52,757 nt of DNA from Rhodanobacter thiooxydans LCS2 (GTDB lineage: Bacteria; Pseudomonadota; Gammaproteobacteria; Xanthomonadales; Rhodanobacteraceae), in contig NZ_AJXW01000057.1 of the NCBI RefSeq assembly GCF_000264375.1, positions 1 through 52,757 on the forward strand, in the 5' to 3' direction. Position numbers and translations under genes: made by a program. The notes beneath the pieces were generated by a model. It ran no database searches and had not been told where the DNA came from. It worked only from the letters and a program-made list of their open reading frames with translations. This document shows, in pieces, positions 43,596 through 52,757 of the stretch (its first letter is position 1; each line of letters opens with the position of its first letter).

Positions 43596-43678
43596 GTCGT
43601 GGCTTGCCTCACAGAATTTCGACGTCGCCGGAAGCCTAGCACGCACGCGGGCGCGAACCGGGCGGAAAACCGGCGTTT

Positions 43679-44794
43679 CTAAAGGTGCATCTTGCGATTG
43701 GCGTGGATCGACATCAGCACGCCGAAGCCGGTCAGCAGCGACACCGCCGAGGTGCCGCCGTAGCTGATCAGCGGCAGCGGCACGCCGACCACCGGCAGCA
43801 TGCCGGCGACCATGCCGCCGTTGACGAACACGTAAACGAAGAAGCTCATGCCGATCGCGCCGGCGAGCAGGCGCGAGTAGGTGTCACGCGCCTCCATCGC
43901 GATCCACAGGCAGCGGCCAATGATGAACGCGTACAGCGCAACCAGCGCGATCACCCCGACCAGGCCGAACTCTTCGGAGAACACCGCGAAAATGAAATCG
44001 GTGGTGTGCTCGGGCAGGAAATCCAGCCGCGACTGCGTGCTGTGCAGCCAGCCCTTGCCGAAGACCCCGCCGGAGCCTACCGCGATCTGCGACTGGATGA
44101 TGTGCCAGCCGTTGCCGAGCGGGTCGGACTCCGGGTTCAGCAAAGTCAACACGCGGTCGCGCTGGTACTGGTGCAGGAAGTGCCAGCCGACCGGAACCAT
44201 CCCGGCGACCGCGCCGACCAGGAGGCCGATGCGCCACCACGCCATGCCGGACAGGAACAGCGCGAACGCGCCGGCCGCGGCCACCAGCACGGCCGTGCCC
44301 AGGTCCGGCTGCTCGGCGATCAGCCCGGCCGGCACCGCGATCAACAGCCCGGCCACCACGATGTCCTTCCAGCCCGGCGGCAGCTGGCGTGGGTGCAGGT
44401 ACCAGGCCACCATCATCGGCATGGTCAGCTTGAGCAGCTCGGACGGCTGGAAGCGCATGATGCCGAGGTCCAGCCAGCGGATGGAACCGCGCCCCTCGCC
44501 GAGGACCGCCACCACCAGCAGCAGCGCGGTGCTGCCGGCGTACAGCCAGGGCGTCCAGCCCCGCAGCACCGGCGGCGGGATGCGCGACACCAGCAGCAGC
44601 AGCGCGCCGCCCAGCACGAAGCGGCCGGCCTGCCCGGCGACCAGCGCCAGGTTGCCGTCGCCGGCGCTGTACAGGGTGACCAGGCCGGTCAGCGCCAGCA
44701 CGAACAGACCGAACGCCAGCGGCAGGTCGATCCGCGGCCGGCTCAGGATGCGGCGCACGAAGCGGTGCGCCCGCGCGTATAGCGCCTCGATCAT
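43679..44794 (-). CDS. rodA: Peptidoglycan glycosyltransferase RodA
   Basis: A 371-residue SEDS-family membrane protein with about ten helices that polymerises glycan strands during elongation. Recognisable motifs: LYSAGDGNLALVAGQAGRF near the start, the catalytic-loop region EQPDLGTAVLVAAAGAF, and QSQIAVGSGGVFGKGWLHSTQSRLDFLPEHTTDFIFAVFSEEFG, typical of RodA. It ends GVPLPLISYGGTSAVSLLTGFGVLMSI. The ATG overlaps the mrdA stop by 4 nt, so RodA and PBP2, its transpeptidase partner, are translated together. Confidence 0.95.
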   Translation of the reverse strand: MIEALYARAHRFVRRILSRPRIDLPLAFGLFVLALTGLVTLYSAGDGNLALVAGQAGRFVLGGALLLLVSRIPPPVLRGWTPWLYAGSTALLLVVAVLGEGRGSIRWLDLGIMRFQPSELLKLTMPMMVAWYLHPRQLPPGWKDIVVAGLLIAVPAGLIAEQPDLGTAVLVAAAGAFALFLSGMAWWRIGLLVGAVAGMVPVGWHFLHQYQRDRVLTLLNPESDPLGNGWHIIQSQIAVGSGGVFGKGWLHSTQSRLDFLPEHTTDFIFAVFSEEFGLVGVIALVALYAFIIGRCLWIAMEARDTYSRLLAGAIGMSFFVYVFVNGGMVAGMLPVVGVPLPLISYGGTSAVSLLTGFGVLMSIHANRKMHL

Positions 44795-46788
44795 GGCGTG
44801 CCTCCGCTGCTCGTCGCCGGCGCCGGCAGATCCTCCACCGGCTCGCTGTCTTCCACGCCGGCGTCGGGCGGAGCGTTCCGGGCTATCGGCGGCAGCGGCG
44901 CGGCCGATACCGACAGGCGTTTCGCATCCGCGATCTCGCCACCGTGCGACGCCAGCCAGGTATCGAGGATGGTACGCACGATCGGTCCAGCCGCCGAGGC
45001 GCCCCAGGCGCCGGATTCCAGGATCGCCGCCACCGCGATCTGCGGGTTGTCGGCCGGCGCGTAGGCAACGAACCAGGCGCGATGGCGGGTCGCCAGGTAC
45101 TCCGTGCTGCGGTTCGTGTCATAGGCCTCGGACCGGCGCGAGAAGCGCTCGGCGGTGCCGCTCTTGCCGGCCATCAGGTAAGGAAAGCCGACGCCGAGCT
45201 GGCGACCGGTGCCCCGCGCGCCGTAAATCACCTGCTGCATGCCTTGGTTCACCACGTCCCAGTCGGCCGGCTTGCGGATCACCGACGGCCCGCTCGGCGG
45301 ATTGGCCAGCGGCTGCGGCGCCGCATTGACGCCGCCCTGGGTCGCCATCGCCAGACGCGGCGCGTACGGCACGCCATGGCCGGCGAAGGTGGCGATCGCG
45401 TGTCCCAGCTGCAGCGGCGTCACCGCCCAGTAGCCCTGACCGATGCCGGCGATCACCGTCTCGCCCGGGTACCACGGCTGGCGGAAGTTGGCCGCCTTCC
45501 ATTCGCGCGAGGGCAGCACGCCGGAGGATTCGCCGACCAGGTCGATGCCGGTCGGGCGGCCGAAGCCGAACTTGCCCATGTAGGCGCTGAAGCGGTCGAT
45601 GCCCATGTCCAGCGCGAGCTTGTAGAAGTAGGTATTCACCGACTGCTCGATCGCCCCCACCAGGTCAACCCGCCCCACGCCGCCACGCTGGTCGTCGCGA
45701 TAGCCGCGCTGCTGGCCGGGAATGTAGAACACGCCGGTGGAGACCACGGTGTCCTGCGGCGTGCGCATGCCCGTTTCCAGCCCGGCCAGGCCGATCAGCG
45801 GCTTCACCGTGGAGCCGGGCGGATACACCCCGCGCAGCGCGCGGTTGTACAGCGGCTTGTCGGGGTCGTTTGTCAGCGCGGCGTAGTCGGCCTGTCCGAT
45901 GCCGTTGACGAACAGGTTGGGGTCGAAGCTGGGCACGCTGACCATCGCCAGCACTTGGCCGTTGCGCGGGTCGATCGCCACCGCCGCGCCGGGACGGCCC
46001 TCGAACGCCGCTTCGGCAGCCTTCTGCAGGCGTACGTCGAGGCTCAGGTAGAGATTCCTGCCCGGCGTGGGCGCATGCGTCTCCAGCACGCGCTGCGTGC
46101 GCCCGTCGGCATTCACCTCGAGCAGCTCGTAGCCCGGCGTGCCGTGCAGGATGTTTTCGTAGGAACGTTCGATGCCGCTGCGGCCGACATGGCTGGTGCC
46201 CTGGTAGCGCTTGGGGTCGAGCCGTTCCAGGTCGTCCGCGTCGATGCGCCCGACATAGCCCACCACGTGCGCGAACAACCCGCGCAGCGGATAGCGCCGG
46301 GTCAGGTAAGGCACCACGTCGACACCGGGAAAGCGCCAGCGGTTTACCGCGAAGCGGGCGATCTCGTCCTCCGTCAGGTGCAGCTTCAGCGGCACGCTCT
46401 CGAAGCGCCGGCTCTGCTTCAGCTGCTTGCGGAACGCGTCCAGGTCGCCCGGGTCCAGCGGCACCACCTGGCCCAGCCGCTCCAGCAGCGCCGGCATGTC
46501 CTTGACCTGCTCGGGCACCACTTCGAGGCGGAACGCGGGCACGTTGTCGGCCAGCAACACGCCGTTGCGGTCGTAGATCAGCCCGCGCGCCGGCGGGATC
46601 GCGCGCGGCTTGACCCGGTTGGCCTGCGAACGGGTGACGAACTCGTCGTGGTGCATCACCTGCAGGAACACGAAGCGGCCGACGAGCAGGCACAGGCACA
46701 ACACGATCAGCACGAAACCCGCCAACGCGCGACGCCGGAACAACAGGCTCTCGCCACGGGGGTCCTTGATCGAACGCCGGGGTTTCAT
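44791..46788 (-). CDS. mrdA: Penicillin-binding protein 2 (elongation transpeptidase)
   Basis: A 665-residue class B penicillin-binding protein. One membrane helix (about residues 25-46, ALAGFVLIVLCLCLLVGRFV) follows a short basic cytoplasmic end. The dimerisation domain includes RANRVKPRAIPPARGLIYDRNGVLLADN. The transpeptidase domain has YPPGSTVKPL (catalytic Ser in STVK, about residue 323) and GKSGTAE (KSGT motif). The C-terminal 40 residues are an extra Pro/Glu-rich tail beyond the usual end. It crosslinks side-wall peptidoglycan in the RodA/MreBCD complex and lies 16 bp after mreD. Confidence 0.95.
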   Translation of the reverse strand: MKPRRSIKDPRGESLLFRRRALAGFVLIVLCLCLLVGRFVFLQVMHHDEFVTRSQANRVKPRAIPPARGLIYDRNGVLLADNVPAFRLEVVPEQVKDMPALLERLGQVVPLDPGDLDAFRKQLKQSRRFESVPLKLHLTEDEIARFAVNRWRFPGVDVVPYLTRRYPLRGLFAHVVGYVGRIDADDLERLDPKRYQGTSHVGRSGIERSYENILHGTPGYELLEVNADGRTQRVLETHAPTPGRNLYLSLDVRLQKAAEAAFEGRPGAAVAIDPRNGQVLAMVSVPSFDPNLFVNGIGQADYAALTNDPDKPLYNRALRGVYPPGSTVKPLIGLAGLETGMRTPQDTVVSTGVFYIPGQQRGYRDDQRGGVGRVDLVGAIEQSVNTYFYKLALDMGIDRFSAYMGKFGFGRPTGIDLVGESSGVLPSREWKAANFRQPWYPGETVIAGIGQGYWAVTPLQLGHAIATFAGHGVPYAPRLAMATQGGVNAAPQPLANPPSGPSVIRKPADWDVVNQGMQQVIYGARGTGRQLGVGFPYLMAGKSGTAERFSRRSEAYDTNRSTEYLATRHRAWFVAYAPADNPQIAVAAILESGAWGASAAGPIVRTILDTWLASHGGEIADAKRLSVSAAPLPPIARNAPPDAGVEDSEPVEDLPAPATSSGGTP

Positions 46789-46804
46789 GTCACTGGTTCA
46801 TGGC

Positions 46805-47290
46805 TCATTGGATCCGCAGCCGCGCGCGCAGGTCGTCGAGCAGCAGGAACAGGAACGGCCACAGCGCGGCGCCCACGAACGGCGAGATCCACCAGCTCGC
46901 CGGCGGCAGCGACGCGCCGGCCAGCACGCGCACGATCAGCAGCAGGATGCGGTCGTTCAGCAGCAGCGCCAGCACCGCCAGCGCCTGCTGCCACATCGGG
47001 AAGAAGCGCAGCCGCGAGCGGAAGCGCAGCGCGATGAACGCCAGCGCGCACAGGCGCAGCGCCTGCTCGCCCAGCACGACGCCGTTGAGTAGGTCCGCCG
47101 CCAGGCCCACCGTGAACGCCAGTCCGAGGGTAACCCGGTCTTCCGATTCCAGCGACCAGTACAGCAGGAACAGGGCCGGCCAGTACGGCTTGAACGGCTC
47201 CAGCACGCCGGGCAGCGGCACCAGCATCAACAGCAGGGCGAGCACCAGCGTGCCGATGAACCACCACAGGCTCAGGCGCTGTCGGTTCAT
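46805..47290 (-). CDS. mreD: Rod shape-determining protein MreD
   Basis: A 161-residue integral membrane protein with about five helices (for example WWFIGTLVLALLLMLVPLPGVLEPFKPYWPALFLLYW). VGLAADLLNGVVLGEQAL carries the family's conserved GLxxDxxxG-x-x-x-G pattern. It belongs to the elongation complex. Its ATG overlaps the mreC stop by 4 nt. Confidence 0.93.
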   Translation of the reverse strand: MNRQRLSLWWFIGTLVLALLLMLVPLPGVLEPFKPYWPALFLLYWSLESEDRVTLGLAFTVGLAADLLNGVVLGEQALRLCALAFIALRFRSRLRFFPMWQQALAVLALLLNDRILLLIVRVLAGASLPPASWWISPFVGAALWPFLFLLLDDLRARLRIQ

Positions 47291-48240
47291 CGCGGCGCTC
47301 CGCTGGTGCTCGCCGGCGCGGGGGTCGAGCCGGCAACGGCCGGCGCCAACCCGGCCGGCGGCCCCATCGGGGTTACCGGCGCCGGCGGGCCGTCCGGCTC
47401 GGCCTGATCATGCAGCAGCAGCACGTCTTCGCTGCGGTCGAGATCCGCCGACGGCTTCGCCATCGCCACCAGGAACATGCCGGTCGCCGATGGCGCCACC
47501 GAGCGCACCTCGCCAACCGGAAAACCCGGCGGAAAGCGCCCGCCGAGACCCGAGGTGAGCAGCTTGTCGCCCACGCGCACGTCGGCAGCCTGCGGAATGG
47601 TCGGCAGGCTGAGCTGGTCGCCGTCGCGCGAGCCGTAGGCCACCGTGCGCAGGCCGGTGCGCTCGACCACCACCGGAATCGCATGGGCCGGGTCGGTGAT
47701 CAGCATCACCACCGAGGTGGTCGGCAGCGCTTCCTTCACCTGGCCCATCACGCCGTGCGCGTCGATCACCGGCTGGCCTGGCCTGACTCCGTCGCGGGCG
47801 CCCATGTTCAGGGTGAGCTGGTAGCGATAGGCGCCGAGATCCACGCCGATCACCCGCGCCAGCTGCACGTTCAGTTCCAGGCTGTGCTGGGTGTCGAGCA
47901 GTTCCTTCAGGCGCTGGTTCTGTTCGGCGACGGCGGCCAGTCGATTCAACTTGGCGTTGGCCAGCAGCAGGTCCTCGCGCAGGCGCTGGTTCTGCTCGGT
48001 CAGCCGTTGGCGATCGGCGAACGCCACGCTCATGGTGCGAATCCCGACCGCCGGCAACCCGGCCAGCCGGTACACCGGCTCGACCACCGCCGATGCCGCG
48101 TAGCGCAGGCGCCACAGCCAGCCGTTGCGGTGGTCGAGCACCATCAGCACCACGGCCAGCGCGAGGTAGACGATCAGCCGCAGCGTACCCGCAGCGTTGC
48201 CGGCGAACAGCGGCGAGGACTCGTCACGTGCACGCGCCAT
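47287..48240 (-). CDS. mreC: Rod shape-determining protein MreC
   Basis: A 317-residue bitopic protein. A short cytoplasmic end is followed by one membrane helix (about residues 18-37, LIVYLALAVVLMVLDH), a coiled coil (about 70-115, LTEQNQRLREDLLLANAKLNRL) and two beta-barrel-like domains (about 120-280). The last 40 residues are Pro/Ala-rich. It links MreB to PBP2 in the periplasm. Start 48240 is preferred to the upstream Met because longer versions begin in the repeat element between mreB and mreC; the ribosome site itself lies at the edge of this element. Confidence 0.92.
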   Translation of the reverse strand: MARARDESSPLFAGNAAGTLRLIVYLALAVVLMVLDHRNGWLWRLRYAASAVVEPVYRLAGLPAVGIRTMSVAFADRQRLTEQNQRLREDLLLANAKLNRLAAVAEQNQRLKELLDTQHSLELNVQLARVIGVDLGAYRYQLTLNMGARDGVRPGQPVIDAHGVMGQVKEALPTTSVVMLITDPAHAIPVVVERTGLRTVAYGSRDGDQLSLPTIPQAADVRVGDKLLTSGLGGRFPPGFPVGEVRSVAPSATGMFLVAMAKPSADLDRSEDVLLLHDQAEPDGPPAPVTPMGPPAGLAPAVAGSTPAPASTSGAPR

Positions 48241-48575
48241 CGCTAGAGCCTGCTCATGGTTTTCGAGTACCCCGCGCCGGCAGCTGTTTGCGTGCAGGTC
48301 AAGGAAGAACGAGGGCACGTGGGGAGAGTCCAGGGATGGACTCGGCTTTGAGGAGCGAGGAGTGGACGTCCGTCCGCGACTGAGTGATGACGCCGGCATG
48401 TGGGCAAACAGACCCGGCCCCGGAATTTATGAGTGCTGGGGTTTCCATTGAGTGGCCCCCATGCGGCAGCGCGCGGCTTGGCCTGCCAGCCAGGCAGGCC
48501 CGCACCACGCCCTGCCACCTGACAGCCACTCAATGGCGACGCGGGGCACTCGAAGGCCACGAGCAGGCTCCCGGC
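48241..48575. repeat. Palindrome-ended element filling the mreB-mreC gap
   Basis: Terminal inverted repeats of 31 nt (48246-48276 and 48540-48570, 27 of 31 matching; they begin GAGCCTGCTC and end CCCCGCG) stand 5 nt from the mreC start and 5 nt from the mreB stop. Inside are an 11-nt inverted pair CCATTGAGTGG/CCACTCAATGG (48445-48455, 48526-48536), a nested GGCCTGCC/GGCAGGCC hairpin and GAGTCCAGGGATGGACTC (48328-48345). No gene is seen. It may be a MITE-like insertion or a large RNA structure setting mreB against mreCD expression. Confidence 0.7.
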
Positions 48576-49715
<1,140 letters not shown>

Positions 49716-49894
49716 CTACAACACGATCATAAGCACACTTTCTGCGCCGCGAAGTGAGCTGGTCGCCGGCGCACGAAGTCGCCAAGACGAGCAGATGGCG
49801 CTACCATTCCACCCTTTGACCGGAGCCACCCGGTCCGGCTCCAGGCCGGGCGCGTGCTCTTTTCCACTTCGCTGCCCGGGGGTTCCCGCACGTC

Positions 49895-50830
49895 ATGCCT
49901 GCCGTCATCTGCGGATCGCTGGCCTACGACACCATCATGGTGTTCCAGGACCAGTTCAAGAACCACATCCTGCCCGACCAGATGCACATCCTGAATGTGT
50001 CGTTCCTGGTGCCGCGCATGCGCCGCGAGTTCGGCGGCTGCGCCGGCAACATCGCCTACAACCTCAAGCTGCTCGGTGGCGACCCGCTGCCGGTGGCGGC
50101 CGTGGGCCAGGACTTCGGGCCGTACCGCAAGCACATGGAGCAATGCGGCATCCGGCTCGATGGCGTGCGTGAGTTCGACGAACAGTTCACTCCGCAGTGC
50201 TTCATCACCACCGACCTGGACAACAACCAGATCACCGCCTTCCACCCCGGCGCGATGTCCAGCGCGCAGGAAAACCACGTGCGCGACATCCCGCAGATCG
50301 ACTTTGCGATCGTCGCCCCCGACGGCCGCGAGGCGATGCTGCAGCACGTGGACGAGTTCGCCGCACGCGGCGTGCCGTTCATCTTCGACCCGGGCCAGGC
50401 GATGCCGCTGTTCAGCGGCGACGAGTTCCGCTCGATGATCGGCAAGTCGACCTACGTGATCGTCAACGACTACGAGTCGCAGCTGCTGCAGGCGCGCACC
50501 GGCTGGAGCACCTCCGAAATCGCCGAGCGGGTGACGGCGTATATCGTGACGCAGGGCCCGCGCGGCTCGGTCATCCACGCCGGCGGCGATACCCACCACA
50601 TCCCGCCGGCGCGCGAGCGCCAGATCGTGGACCCGACCGGCTGCGGCGACGCGTATCGCGCCGGCATGATCTTCGGCATCATGCACGGCAAGGACTGGCC
50701 GACCGCCGGCCGCATGGCCTCGCTGATGGGCGCGTTGAAGGTGGAACATCCCGGCACGCAGAACCAGCGCTTCGACTATGTAGAATTCGCCGCAGAGTTC
50801 CTCGACCAGTTCGGTTACGCGCTGGATTGA
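49895..50830 (+). CDS. PfkB-family sugar/nucleoside kinase, adenosine-kinase-like
   Basis: A 311-residue ribokinase-superfamily enzyme. REFGGCAGNIAYNLKLLGGDPLPVAAVG is PfkB signature 1, and VDPTGCGDAYRAGMIFG is signature 2 with the anion hole and the catalytic Asp (about residue 254). The opening ICGSLAYDTIMVFQDQFKNHILPDQ resembles the proteobacterial adenosine-kinase-like group. Substrate (adenosine, ribose or a fructose phosphate) is not certain. The mreB operon runs divergently from it; the glpK gene is convergent. Confidence 0.88.
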   Translation: MPAVICGSLAYDTIMVFQDQFKNHILPDQMHILNVSFLVPRMRREFGGCAGNIAYNLKLLGGDPLPVAAVGQDFGPYRKHMEQCGIRLDGVREFDEQFTPQCFITTDLDNNQITAFHPGAMSSAQENHVRDIPQIDFAIVAPDGREAMLQHVDEFAARGVPFIFDPGQAMPLFSGDEFRSMIGKSTYVIVNDYESQLLQARTGWSTSEIAERVTAYIVTQGPRGSVIHAGGDTHHIPPARERQIVDPTGCGDAYRAGMIFGIMHGKDWPTAGRMASLMGALKVEHPGTQNQRFDYVEFAAEFLDQFGYALD

Positions 50831-50856
50831 GCCAGGTCGCCACTGGTCACAATGAA

Positions 50857-50888
50857 ACGAGGCTCCCTCGCCATGCCGGGAGCCTCGT
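50857..50888. terminator. Bidirectional terminator between the PfkB kinase and glpK
   Basis: ACGAGGCTCCC and GGGAGCCTCGT form a perfect 11-bp stem around a 10-nt loop; T-rich flanks occur on either side (TCGTTTC and its counterpart). Confidence 0.8.
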
Positions 50889-50893
50889 TCGTT

Positions 50894-52757
<1,864 letters not shown>

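Overview
The window is a high-GC gammaproteobacterial chromosome segment, most likely from a Rhodanobacter-type member of the Xanthomonadales (Rhodanobacteraceae). This rests on the gene content (long TonB-dependent receptors, adenosylcobalamin ribonucleotide reductase split into NrdJa/NrdJb, an Xanthomonadales-style mre/mrd/rlpA/dacA/lip cluster) and on a lasso-peptide core at 1175-1234 that matches, from memory, rhodanodin of Rhodanobacter thiooxydans. No tRNA, rRNA or CRISPR was seen.

0.3-9.5 kb: a lasso-peptide locus of visibly lower GC than the rest. A GntR-type regulator is followed by the precursor (A), a leader-binding/cysteine-protease fusion (B) and an asparagine-synthetase-like cyclase (C). 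Convergent to these, on the minus strand, are a TonB-dependent receptor and a secreted lasso isopeptidase. Two small paralogous XRE regulators sit beyond the receptor; each is preceded by the same 7-3-7 palindrome. The logic is: make and thread the peptide, take it up again through the receptor, and open the ring with the isopeptidase. No dedicated ABC exporter is visible.

9.5-16.8 kb: an accessory patchwork. Seven copies of one imperfect inverted repeat, all in the same orientation, lie between small genes (orphan Phd/YefM-like antitoxin, DUF2798 membrane protein, lipoproteins, unknown membrane protein, a secreted phosphoesterase with a ricin-type lectin tail). Between the copies are also gene fragments: a 126-bp piece of the lasso GntR gene and a decayed C-terminal third of nrdJb, each a copy of an intact gene elsewhere in the window.

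16.8-22 kb: the nrdJa (with a 374-residue LAGLIDADG intein in its active site) - histone-H1-like - nrdJb operon, with probable NrdR boxes upstream. 22-30.8 kb: ordinary plus-strand genes (DegQ-type protease, periplasmic binding protein fused to LysM, HAD phosphatase, M17 and M1 aminopeptidases). 29.4-35.8 kb: a TPR-aspartyl/asparaginyl hydroxylase, a large TonB-dependent receptor and a TPR-sulfotransferase next to each other, a possible modification/uptake unit of unknown substrate.

35.9-49.6 kb: one long minus-strand cell-shape and envelope operon, mreB-mreC-mreD-mrdA-rodA-mltB-rlpA-dacA-ybeD-lipB-lipA-ctp, mostly with stop/start overlaps. The only large internal gap, between mreB and mreC, is a 325-bp segment with 31-nt terminal inverted repeats. 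The window ends with a PfkB-family kinase and a convergent glycerol kinase.
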